From contig NZ_QQBB01000001.1 of assembly GCF_003350535.1 (NCBI RefSeq), positions 186,001 to 250,000 on the forward strand: a stretch of DNA of 64,000 bases. Direction: 5' to 3'. A program made the position numbers and the translations under genes. The DNA comes from Microvirga subterranea (GTDB lineage Bacteria > Pseudomonadota > Alphaproteobacteria > Rhizobiales > Beijerinckiaceae). The notes under the pieces are model-generated. The model did no database searches and had not been told where the DNA came from. It saw nothing but the letters and a program-made list of their open reading frames with translations. This document shows, piece by piece, positions 26,925-35,121 of this stretch (position 1 is the stretch's first letter; every line of letters starts with the position of its first letter).

Positions 26925-29900
26925 ATGGCACCCCGGACGAGACGACAGCAGGAACCCGAGGCTCATCCCTCCCACACCATCAGAACCGCGGGCCGGCTGG
27001 GCGAGAGCGCACTCGCCATCCTGCGGAAGGCCCGGGAAACCAGGTCCGGAGTTCTGGTCGTCACCGCGAACGAGCGCCGGGCGAACGCCCTGGTACGGAT
27101 TCTCGGCGATTTCGCGCCGGACCTCGGCGTCCTGCTGCTCCCGGGCTGGGACTGCCTGCCTTATGACCGTGCGTCTCCCTCGCGCCGGGTGATGGGCCGC
27201 CGTCTGGCGGTGCTCCGGGCGCTCGCATCGGGTGAGCACCCCTGCCCGATCGTGGTGACGACGGCGGCGGGCCTTCTCCAGCGGGTGCCGCCGAAGGACG
27301 GTCTCGCCCGCGCCGAGCTCGTCCTGAAGCCGGGCGACGTCTTCGAGCGGGAGCGGCTCGAGCGCCAGCTCCGTCGAATGGGCTATGTCTTCGACGAACG
27401 CGTGGACGAGCCGGGCGAGGCGGCGCTCCGCGGCCAGGTGATCGACCTCTATCCGGCCGGAACGGAGCGGCCGGTCCGGGTCGAGCACGACGACGGGAGG
27501 ATCGTCGCGCTGCGTCCCTTCGATCCGGCGAGCCAACTCGCCGACGGCGAATGCGCGGACCTGCGGCTCCTCCCTGCTTCGGAGCATTTCAGCCCGGACG
27601 ATGGCGAGCCTGCGCCGCGCGCTCCCGGATCGGAGCATCGGCTGCCTGATCATTTCGACGCGCTCGACAGCCTCCCTGCCCTGATGGCCCGGTCGGCCGT
27701 CCTGCTCGATGCAGGAGCCGAGGCGCGCATGGCGACCTCCTGGGAGCAGATCCGCGACGCGCATGAGAGCCGCACCCGGCTGCGCCCGGAACGGGCGGAA
27801 GGCGAGCGGCCGCTCGCGCCCGACAGGCTCTATCTGACGCAGGCCGAATGGGCGGATCATCTCGGCGCCGTCGACGTCACCCGCATCGAAGCCCATCCGG
27901 ACGATCCCGAACTCGCGCCGCCGCCGGTCTTCGCCACCGGCACCCGCCCGTTCCGGCGCTTCGCCGACTACGTCGCGGAGGAAACCTCCCGGGGCTTCCG
28001 GGTCGTTCTGGCCGGCGCAGGCCCGGCCGATCTGCGCCCGCTCCTGCGGGCGCTGGACGAGGAGGCCGCCCCTCCGGTCGAAACCGTTTCCGACTGGAGC
28101 CGCGTCGAGGCGGCCGACCGCGGATGCGTCCTGGCCCTCGAGACGGCTCTCGATCGGGGATTTCGCGACATCGATGCCCGGATCACGGTCATCGCGGCCG
28201 CGGACGTGTTGGGAAGCCGTGCCCGCACCGCCACGGGCGCAACCGCAAGGCCGGTCGACCTTGCCGGGACCGAGCTCGAATTCCGGGTCGGCGACGTGGT
28301 GATCCACCAAGACCACGGCCTGGGCGTCCTCTTAGGGATCGAGACGGTCGAAACCGACGGCGCCACGACGGACCTCCTGCGCCTGTCCTATGCGGAGGAC
28401 GCAACCCTGATGGTGCCGGTCGACGAGATGGACAGGATCTGGCGCTACGGCGCGTCCGCCGACGCGGTCGGTCTCGACAGGCTCGACGGGGAGGCCTGGG
28501 AGAAGCGGCGCGCGAAGGTCGAGGCGGAGGTCGCCGAAAGCGCGGTCTGTCTCGTCGAAACCGTGAGGGCCCGTGAGGTCGCCGAAGCCCCGAAGCTCGT
28601 GCCGCCGCGCGCCGCCTATGAACGTTTCGCAGCCCGGTTTCCTTTCACGGAGACGCCTGATCAGGCGTCCGCCATCGCGGCGGTCCTGGCCGATCTCGCC
28701 TCGGGGCGGCCCATGAACCGCCTCGTCTGCGGCGATGTGGGCTTCGGCAAGACAGAGGTCGCGCTTCGCGCCGCTGCGGCCGCAGCGCTCTCCGGAGGGC
28801 AGGTGGCGGTCGTCGCGCCGACGACGGTGCTGGTGCGCCAGCACGTGCAGACCTTCGAGCGCCGCTTCGAGGGGCTGGGGATCAAGGTCGGCCATCTCTC
28901 CCGCCTCGTCTCGCCGGCGGAGGCCAAGGCCGTGAAGGCCGGCCTCGCCGACGGCTCGATCCGTGTCGTCATCGGCACGCATGCTCTGGCCGGGCGGGGC
29001 GTGCGCTTCGCCGATCTCGGCCTCGTGGTGATCGACGAGGAGCAGCGCTTCGGTGCGGCCCACAAGGCGAAGCTCAGATCCCTGGCCGAGGAGGCGCACG
29101 TCCTCACCCTGACGGCCACGCCGATTCCGCGCACGCTGCAAGCGGCTCTCGTGGGCCTTCAGGATCTCAGCGTGATCGCGACGCCGCCCTCGCAGCGGCA
29201 GCCCATCCGCACCTTCACGATCCCGTTCGACGACGCCACCGTGCGCGAAGCCCTCATGCGCGAGAAGGCCCGCGGAGGACAAAGCTTCTTCGTGTGCCCG
29301 CGCATCGAGGATATCGCCCCCATGGCCGAGCGCCTGAAGGAACTCGTGCCGGAGCTCGAGACGGTGGTCATCCACGGCGCAATGCCTGCCGACGCCATCG
29401 ACAAGGCCATGGTGGGCTTCGCGGACGGACAGGGCGACGTGCTGCTCGCCACCAACATCATCGAGAGCGGCCTGGACGTTCCGGGCGCGAACACCATGCT
29501 GATCTGGCGCCCCGACCGCTTCGGCCTGGCGCAGCTCCACCAGCTGCGCGGCCGCGTCGGGCGCGGGCGAATCCGGGGCATCGCCTATCTGCTCACGGAT
29601 CCTGCTCACAAGCTGGCGCGTGGGACACGCAAGCGCCTCGAAACCCTGGAGAGCCTCGACCGCCTGGGTGCGGGCTTCGCGATCAGCGCCCGCGACCTCG
29701 ACCAGCGCGGCGCGGGCGATCTCTTCGGCGAGGAGCAGGCCGGGCACATGAAGCTGATCGGCGTCTCGCTCTATCAGCACCTCCTGACGCGCGCGCTGGC
29801 GGCAGCCCGCGGCGAGGCGCAGGCTGAGCAGGCCCCGCCCGAGATCAACATCGACGCGCCGGGGCATATCCCGGCCGACTACGTCCCGGAGCCGGAGGTG

Positions 29901-30275
29901 CGGATCAATCTCTATGCGCGTCTCGCGCGCCTGGAGGACGAGGAGGAGGTCGACGCCATCGAGGAGGAGATCCGCAACCGGTTCGGCCCCCCTCCGCCGC
30001 CGGTCGATCGCCTCGTGGCTCTCGCGCGGCTGCGCGAGCAATGCCGGGCTCAAGCGGTCGCCCGCATCGATGCCGGCCCGCAGGCCATCGCCCTGAGCTT
30101 CACGGGCGAGGCCGACCGAAGCTCCGTCGAGCGCGCCGTCGCCCGCTCGGACGGCGCGCTCGAATGGCGGAAGGACCGCCTCGTCTGGAGCAAGACCTCA
30201 GGCTCGCCGGAGGAGCGGCTGGAGCAGGCGTCCAAGCTCCTGCGGTTCCTTGCGAAGGCCGAGCGCCCCCGCTGA
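26925..30275 (+). CDS. Mfd-family helicase (transcription-repair coupling factor or paralogue)
   Basis: 1116 residues from the ATG at 26925 (GGAG eight bases ahead; an ATG at 26907 is weaker). The N-terminal part resembles the UvrB-like module of Mfd; a CarD-like RNA-polymerase-interaction domain follows (about 445-530, GDVVIHQDHGLGVLLGIE). The helicase core has Walker A GDVGFGKT (603-610), DEEQ (704-707), TATPIPRTLQ and QLRGRVGRG, and there is a TRCF C-terminal domain. Mfd displaces stalled RNA polymerase and recruits UvrA. Sequence features such as the divergent N-terminal third and a position right after a carotenoid operon make a paralogue plausible, which needs the rest of the genome to decide. 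Confidence 0.8.
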   Translation: MAPRTRRQQEPEAHPSHTIRTAGRLGESALAILRKARETRSGVLVVTANERRANALVRILGDFAPDLGVLLLPGWDCLPYDRASPSRRVMGRRLAVLRALASGEHPCPIVVTTAAGLLQRVPPKDGLARAELVLKPGDVFERERLERQLRRMGYVFDERVDEPGEAALRGQVIDLYPAGTERPVRVEHDDGRIVALRPFDPASQLADGECADLRLLPASEHFSPDDGEPAPRAPGSEHRLPDHFDALDSLPALMARSAVLLDAGAEARMATSWEQIRDAHESRTRLRPERAEGERPLAPDRLYLTQAEWADHLGAVDVTRIEAHPDDPELAPPPVFATGTRPFRRFADYVAEETSRGFRVVLAGAGPADLRPLLRALDEEAAPPVETVSDWSRVEAADRGCVLALETALDRGFRDIDARITVIAAADVLGSRARTATGATARPVDLAGTELEFRVGDVVIHQDHGLGVLLGIETVETDGATTDLLRLSYAEDATLMVPVDEMDRIWRYGASADAVGLDRLDGEAWEKRRAKVEAEVAESAVCLVETVRAREVAEAPKLVPPRAAYERFAARFPFTETPDQASAIAAVLADLASGRPMNRLVCGDVGFGKTEVALRAAAAAALSGGQVAVVAPTTVLVRQHVQTFERRFEGLGIKVGHLSRLVSPAEAKAVKAGLADGSIRVVIGTHALAGRGVRFADLGLVVIDEEQRFGAAHKAKLRSLAEEAHVLTLTATPIPRTLQAALVGLQDLSVIATPPSQRQPIRTFTIPFDDATVREALMREKARGGQSFFVCPRIEDIAPMAERLKELVPELETVVIHGAMPADAIDKAMVGFADGQGDVLLATNIIESGLDVPGANTMLIWRPDRFGLAQLHQLRGRVGRGRIRGIAYLLTDPAHKLARGTRKRLETLESLDRLGAGFAISARDLDQRGAGDLFGEEQAGHMKLIGVSLYQHLLTRALAAARGEAQAEQAPPEINIDAPGHIPADYVPEPEVRINLYARLARLEDEEEVDAIEEEIRNRFGPPPPPVDRLVALARLREQCRAQAVARIDAGPQAIALSFTGEADRSSVERAVARSDGALEWRKDRLVWSKTSGSPEERLEQASKLLRFLAKAERPR

Positions 30276-30280
30276 AGCCC

Positions 30281-31681
30281 TCAGGCTTCGGCCGGCAGCG
30301 ACACGAGGCCGAGACGCTCGCGGCGCAGCCAGCGCCAGAGCATCAGGGCCGCCACGACGCCGAGGCCCGTGGCGAGGCCGATCCAGATGCCGACGCCGCG
30401 CAGGCTCGTGCCGAACGCGAGCGCGACGCCGAGCGGGAGGCCGACGCCCCAATAGCCGAAGGCGGCGTAGATCATCGGCACGCGGGTGTCCTGAAGGCCG
30501 CGCAGCATGCCCGCGCCCACCGCCTGGGCCCCGTCGGCGAGCTGGAAGATCGCCGCCATCACCAGGAACGACAGGGCGAACTGGACGACCGGCGCGTTCT
30601 TAGGGTCGCTCAGGTCAAGGAAAGCGCCCAGCAGCAGGTGCGGGGCGAACAGCATCAGCAGCGCCGTGAACCCCATGAAGCCGACGCCGAGGGCGAAGGC
30701 CGTCCACCCGGCGCGGGCGACGCCCTCGGGATCCTGCGCCCCGAAGGCGCGGCCGACCCGCACGGTCACCGCCTGGCTGAAGCCGAACGGGACCATGAAG
30801 CAGAAGGAGGCGATCTGCAGGGCGATGGCGTGCGCCGCGAGTTCGTTCGCCCCGATGCGCCCCATGAAGAGGGCCGCCGCATTGAAGATCGTGACCTCGA
30901 AGGCGAGCGTCAGGCCGATCGGGACGCCGATGCGCCACAGGGTGCGGTAGCGCGGCCAGTCGGCCCGCCAGAAACGCCCGAACAGGTGATAGCGCCTGAG
31001 CTGCCGGTCGAGGCTGATCACGACGGCGAGGCTCAGGAACATGAACGTGCTGGAGATCACCGTGCCGTAGCCGGCGCCTACGAGCCCGAGGCGCGGCAGG
31101 CCGAACGTGCCGAACATCAGGCAATAGGCCGCCCCGAGATTGACCGGCACCGCCAGCACGCCGATCACCAGCGCCCAGCCGGGCCGCTCCAGGGCCGAGA
31201 GGAACGAGCGCAGGACGAGGTAGAACAGGAAGGGCAGCAGGCTCCATTGCAAGGCGCGCATGTACTCGCCCGCATCCCGCGCCAGGTTCGGCTCCTGCCC
31301 CATCGCAAGCAGGAGCGCGCCGCCGTTCCAGGACACGATCCAGATCGGGATCGCCACCGTGATGGCCGCCCAGAACCCCTGCCGGACGGTGCGGCGCACC
31401 TCGCGCACGGAATGGCGCCGGCGACCCAGCTCCTCGGCGATCAGCGGCGAGGTGGCGCTCACCAGGCCGATGCCGAAGATCAGGAAGGCGAAGTAGAGAT
31501 TCGTCCCCAGGGCGCCGGCCGCGAGCGCGTCCGAGCCGAGCCAGCCCATCAGGATGACGTCGGACGTCATCAGGGCGTTCTGCGCCACGTTGGTGAGGAT
31601 CAGAGGCCAGCCGAGGGCCAGGGTGGCGCGCAGTTCGGCGGCCCAGGCGGCGCGTTCGGTCGAGGAGGTGTTCGCGATCAT
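30281..31681 (-). CDS. MATE-family multidrug/cation antiporter (NorM-like)
   Basis: 466 residues with about twelve hydrophobic helices in two repeated six-helix halves. The conserved starts of both halves are recognisable (LGWPLILTNVAQNALMTSD and IGVPIGLTLAFEVTIFNAA). MATE proteins export cationic drugs or secondary metabolites using sodium or proton gradients from the inner membrane. It converges on the Mfd-like gene with a five-base gap and is divergent from the amidoligase gene, leaving only 132 bases for both promoters. The substrate is not predictable. Confidence 0.9.
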   Translation of the reverse strand: MIANTSSTERAAWAAELRATLALGWPLILTNVAQNALMTSDVILMGWLGSDALAAGALGTNLYFAFLIFGIGLVSATSPLIAEELGRRRHSVREVRRTVRQGFWAAITVAIPIWIVSWNGGALLLAMGQEPNLARDAGEYMRALQWSLLPFLFYLVLRSFLSALERPGWALVIGVLAVPVNLGAAYCLMFGTFGLPRLGLVGAGYGTVISSTFMFLSLAVVISLDRQLRRYHLFGRFWRADWPRYRTLWRIGVPIGLTLAFEVTIFNAAALFMGRIGANELAAHAIALQIASFCFMVPFGFSQAVTVRVGRAFGAQDPEGVARAGWTAFALGVGFMGFTALLMLFAPHLLLGAFLDLSDPKNAPVVQFALSFLVMAAIFQLADGAQAVGAGMLRGLQDTRVPMIYAAFGYWGVGLPLGVALAFGTSLRGVGIWIGLATGLGVVAALMLWRWLRRERLGLVSLPAEA

Positions 31682-31813
31682 GGTGCCGGGCTTTTATCCC
31701 GAAGCGCGCCCCGAAGGCCACACCTGCGCGCCCAAGTTGCACAGCATTGCGCCCATGCGGAACTTGGCCGGGGCGCGTTTGTTCATCAGAACACGCGCGT
31801 TTCGGAGATCCTC

Positions 31814-32791
31814 ATGGCGCAACTTGCGCTTCCCACCTCAATCGAGTTCGCCATGCCGCCCGTCCTGCACAACGGGCAGGACCGCATGCGCACGGTCGGC
31901 ATCGAGGTGGAGTTCGTGGGGCCGACAGCAGAGCAGACGATTCTCGCCCTCCAGGAAAAGCTGGGAGGCCAGATCACCGAGGACGATCCCCATTCCTTCG
32001 TGTTGCAGGACTCGACGCTCGGCGACATGAGCGTCGAGCTGGACAGCCGCATCCTGCATCCCGGCAAGGGCGACAAGAGCCACGGCCGGGTTCTGCCGCG
32101 CATCGCCGCCTGGTTCGGCTTCGCGGCCCGGCATCTAGTGCCGTGCGAGCTCGTCTCGGCGCCGGTTCCGCTCGACCGGCTGCACGAGCTCGACCGGGTG
32201 CTGACGGTCCTGCGGGAGCTGGGCGCGAAGGGGACGCAGGACGGGCCGTTCTATGCCTTCGGGCTCCACTTCAACCCCGAGATCCCGCGCCAGGACGCCG
32301 AGACAGTCACGGCCTTCATGAAGAGCTTCGTGCTGCTCAATCCCTGGCTCCGCCGCGAGGTCGCGCCCGATGCCACCCGGGACCTCCTCGGCTTCGCCGA
32401 CCCGTTCCCGCCCGACTACGTCCGCAAGGTCGCCTCGCCGGACTACTGGCCTGACGTCGCCACCTTCATCGACGATTACCTGGCGGCCAACCCCACCCGG
32501 AACCGGGATCTCGATCTCCTGCCCCTGCTGCATCACCTCGATGCCGCGCGGGTGCGGGCGGCGCTGCCGCACGAGAAGATCAACGGGCGCCCGACCTTCC
32601 ATTACCGGCTGCCCGACGCCCGCGTGAGCGATCCCGGCTGGAGCATCGCGCCCGAATGGAACCGCTGGGTCGCGGTCGAAAGGCTCGCGGCCGACCGGGA
32701 GCGCCTCGATGCGGTCGGGGCCGCCTATCTTGCCTTCGAGGGCGAGGACAAGAGCTGGGCCAACGTGGTCGAGCAGGTCGTGCAGTCATGA
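31814..32791 (+). CDS. Amidoligase family protein (Amidoligase_2)
   Basis: 325 residues from the ATG at 31814; there is no signal peptide. The opening MRTVGIEVEFVG carries the paired glutamates (31 and 33) seen in glutamine-synthetase-like amidoligases, followed by LQDSTLGDMSVELDSRIL and the GLHFNPEIP segment, which correspond to the strands that bind metal and nucleotide in that fold. Members are predicted to join an amine to a carboxylate using ATP. The stop overlaps the start of a class C26 glutamine amidotransferase-like gene (ATGA), the partner commonly found beside this family. The product is unknown. Confidence 0.85.
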   Translation: MAQLALPTSIEFAMPPVLHNGQDRMRTVGIEVEFVGPTAEQTILALQEKLGGQITEDDPHSFVLQDSTLGDMSVELDSRILHPGKGDKSHGRVLPRIAAWFGFAARHLVPCELVSAPVPLDRLHELDRVLTVLRELGAKGTQDGPFYAFGLHFNPEIPRQDAETVTAFMKSFVLLNPWLRREVAPDATRDLLGFADPFPPDYVRKVASPDYWPDVATFIDDYLAANPTRNRDLDLLPLLHHLDAARVRAALPHEKINGRPTFHYRLPDARVSDPGWSIAPEWNRWVAVERLAADRERLDAVGAAYLAFEGEDKSWANVVEQVVQS

Positions 32792-33483
32792 CCAGACCCC
32801 TGATCGGCGTCACCACCTCCCGGCGCGGCGGATGGCGGAGCTATCTCATGCACCGCCTGGCCCTGATGCGGGCGGGCGCGCGCAGCGTGCGGCTCACGCC
32901 GGGCGATCCTCTGCCGAAGGAGCCGCTGCAGGGGCTCGTCATCGGCGGAGGGGACGATATCGGGGCGGAGATCTATGGCGGGCAGGTCCTGCCGGACGTG
33001 CGGATCGATCCGGACCGGGACAAGCTAGAGCTCGGCCTGCTGCGCGCAGCGCTCCCCATGGGGCTGCCGGTGCTGGGCATCTGCCGCGGCTCCCAGATGA
33101 TCAACGTGGCGCTCGGCGGCACCCTGCACACGGACATCTACGAGGTCTATGTCCAGGCGCCGAAGATGCGCACCGTCCTCCCGCGCAAGAGCGTGTCGAT
33201 CATGCCGGATACGGCGCTCGACAGGATCCTGCGCTGCAATCCCTGCCAGGTGAATGCGCTCCATCACCAATCCGTCGACAGGCTCGGAGAGGGCCTGCGG
33301 ATCGCCGCCCAGGACGAAATCGGCATCGTGCAGGCGGTCGAAAGCGAAACGGCGCCGTTCCTGCTCGGCGTGCAGTGGCATCCGGAGCTGCTGGTCTGGA
33401 AGAAGCCGCAGCAGCGCCTGTTCGCGGCCCTGGCTGAGGCCTCGCGAGAGGCTCATGCTCCCCTCGAGGCGGCCCTCATCTGA
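32788..33483 (+). CDS. Class I glutamine amidotransferase-like / gamma-glutamyl hydrolase (peptidase C26)
   Basis: 231 residues, start overlapping the amidoligase stop. The triad is visible: Cys99 in LGICRGSQ, His198 and Glu200 in VQWHPE, with IGGGDD (52-57) near the N-terminus. The family includes PuuD, which hydrolyses gamma-glutamyl-GABA, and amidotransferase domains that release ammonia from glutamine. Translational coupling to the amidoligase suggests either ammonia supply to the ligase or removal of the gamma-glutamyl bond it makes. It ends six bases before the convergent kinase-like gene. Confidence 0.85.
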   Translation: MTRPLIGVTTSRRGGWRSYLMHRLALMRAGARSVRLTPGDPLPKEPLQGLVIGGGDDIGAEIYGGQVLPDVRIDPDRDKLELGLLRAALPMGLPVLGICRGSQMINVALGGTLHTDIYEVYVQAPKMRTVLPRKSVSIMPDTALDRILRCNPCQVNALHHQSVDRLGEGLRIAAQDEIGIVQAVESETAPFLLGVQWHPELLVWKKPQQRLFAALAEASREAHAPLEAALI

Positions 33484-33489
33484 CGCGGA

Positions 33490-34995
33490 TCAGGACGATT
33501 GCCGGGACAGGCGCGGGAAGAGCGGCACGACGTTGCTCTCGTGCCCCGCAGGCTTCAGGTGGCGCTGGATCGCCGCATGGAGGTCGCGGCTGACGATCGG
33601 CTTCTGAAGGAGCGGATATTCCCCCTCGGCCTCGCTCACGGCCGGGTTGCCGGTGATCAGCAGCACGGGCAGGTCCGGGAAGATCTGACGGATCTCGCGG
33701 GCCAGCATGGGGCCGTTCATGGTGCCCGGCATGGAGACGTCGGTCAGGACGAGGGCCGGCCTGCGGGCCTGGAGGCTCTTCATGGCCTGCTTGGCGTTGG
33801 TCGCCACGCGGGTCACGTAGCCGGTCTCCTCGAGCATGGCCTGGAGGGCCAGCGCCACCTCGACCTCGTCGTCGACCACGAGGACCTCCGTGTCCCGGCG
33901 CACCGCCTCGCTCTCGTCGTCCGCTTCGGGCAGCGCGCCCGGCACGACCGCGGCGAGGGTCTGCGCCCGCGGCAGGTAGAGGGCGATGGCGGTTCCGGTC
34001 TCGGTGTTGCGCACCTCGGCCGCGCCGCCCAGGGGCTTCAGGAACTGCAGGCTCCGGCTCAGCCGCTGCCAGGAGGACAGGTCCATGTCCGAGAGGCTGA
34101 AGGCCTGCTCGGTGTTGATGCCGGGGCGATGGGCCGTCCCGTCGGGAGCCGCGCTGGCGATCACGAGCTTGACGAAGTCCCCTCCGAGATTGATGTCGGT
34201 GAGCGACCCCTTCGGCACCTGCACGTTGTGCGCCTCGAGGGTGATGACCCCACCCTGCTCCAGGCTGTCCCGCGCGTAGGCGCTGAGGCTGACGATAGCG
34301 GTCTCGAGCTCGTTCTGTCCCGTCTCCACAGGCCACAGGCCCTCTTCCAGCGAGAGGCGCAGCTCCACGGTGTCGCGCAAGAGCGAGCGGCTCATCAGGC
34401 CCGCGATGGAGCCGAGCCGCTCCGCGAGGTCGATCGGCTCGACCCGCGCATGGTCGCGGGCGAAGGCGGCCGAACGGGCGATCAGCTCGGCCGCCTGATC
34501 GGACGCCACCAGGGCCGACAGGAGCTTGCGCTGCAGGGCCGGCTGGTCCTTCATCTGCCGCGCCACGGAATCCACGTTGGCGCTGATCACCATGAGCTTG
34601 TTGTTGAGGTCGTGCACGATGCCGTCGCGCAGCCGCTCGAAGGCCTCGAGCTTCTGAGTCCGGCGCAGGTCCTGCTCGTCCGCCGCAGGATCGGCCTCAC
34701 GGGCGGGGGCCGGCCCGGGAAACTCGGCCCCGGTCGGTGCCTGCTGGCCGGCGGGTTTCGCGAACCGGAGGTAGCGGCGATCGCGCTTCGGGTGCTGGTC
34801 GCGCAGATGCTGGGCGGTCTGCCAGGCGCCGAACAGGAAGCACCCGACGGCGACGCAGCCGAACAGGATGGCCGAGCCCAGGATCAGGTCCGCCCGCCGG
34901 CTGAACGCCGCTCCCGCCAGGGCAAGGCCCGCCAGGAACAGGATTCCGGCCGAAGCCGCGAGGGAGAATTTCAATGGAAACGGCAGGCGCTGCAT
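33490..34995 (-). CDS. Membrane histidine-kinase-like protein with degenerate ATPase domain and C-terminal receiver
   Basis: 501 residues from the ATG at 34995. Two membrane helices (10-30 and 38-58) are followed by a DHp-like helix with His128 in GIVHDLNNKL and a long region in the place of the ATPase domain. That region keeps no recognisable N box asparagine (ELETAIVSLSAYARDSL), no D-x-G-x-G box and no G2 box. A receiver follows at about 370-485 with Asp375-Asp376, phospho-acceptor Asp419 in VLTDVSMPG and Lys465. I infer a phosphotransfer or sensing role rather than ATP-driven autophosphorylation. It is divergent from the GH3 gene. Confidence 0.75.
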   Translation of the reverse strand: MQRLPFPLKFSLAASAGILFLAGLALAGAAFSRRADLILGSAILFGCVAVGCFLFGAWQTAQHLRDQHPKRDRRYLRFAKPAGQQAPTGAEFPGPAPAREADPAADEQDLRRTQKLEAFERLRDGIVHDLNNKLMVISANVDSVARQMKDQPALQRKLLSALVASDQAAELIARSAAFARDHARVEPIDLAERLGSIAGLMSRSLLRDTVELRLSLEEGLWPVETGQNELETAIVSLSAYARDSLEQGGVITLEAHNVQVPKGSLTDINLGGDFVKLVIASAAPDGTAHRPGINTEQAFSLSDMDLSSWQRLSRSLQFLKPLGGAAEVRNTETGTAIALYLPRAQTLAAVVPGALPEADDESEAVRRDTEVLVVDDEVEVALALQAMLEETGYVTRVATNAKQAMKSLQARRPALVLTDVSMPGTMNGPMLAREIRQIFPDLPVLLITGNPAVSEAEGEYPLLQKPIVSRDLHAAIQRHLKPAGHESNVVPLFPRLSRQSS

Positions 34996-35121
34996 CGTGC
35001 TCTTCGAACAATCGGTTGACCTGGCGCCCTCGAGACGCCACTTCCCACCCCTGTTCTGTGTAGCACGATCAAGGCCGAAACGAGATCCGGCCGCGATAAA
35101 GTTTTCGTGCCGGTTGAGGAG

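Noticed and set aside
30041..31813. Plus-strand open frame extending upstream of the amidoligase start
   Set aside because: It is antisense to the MATE gene; the amidoligase pattern starts at 31814.
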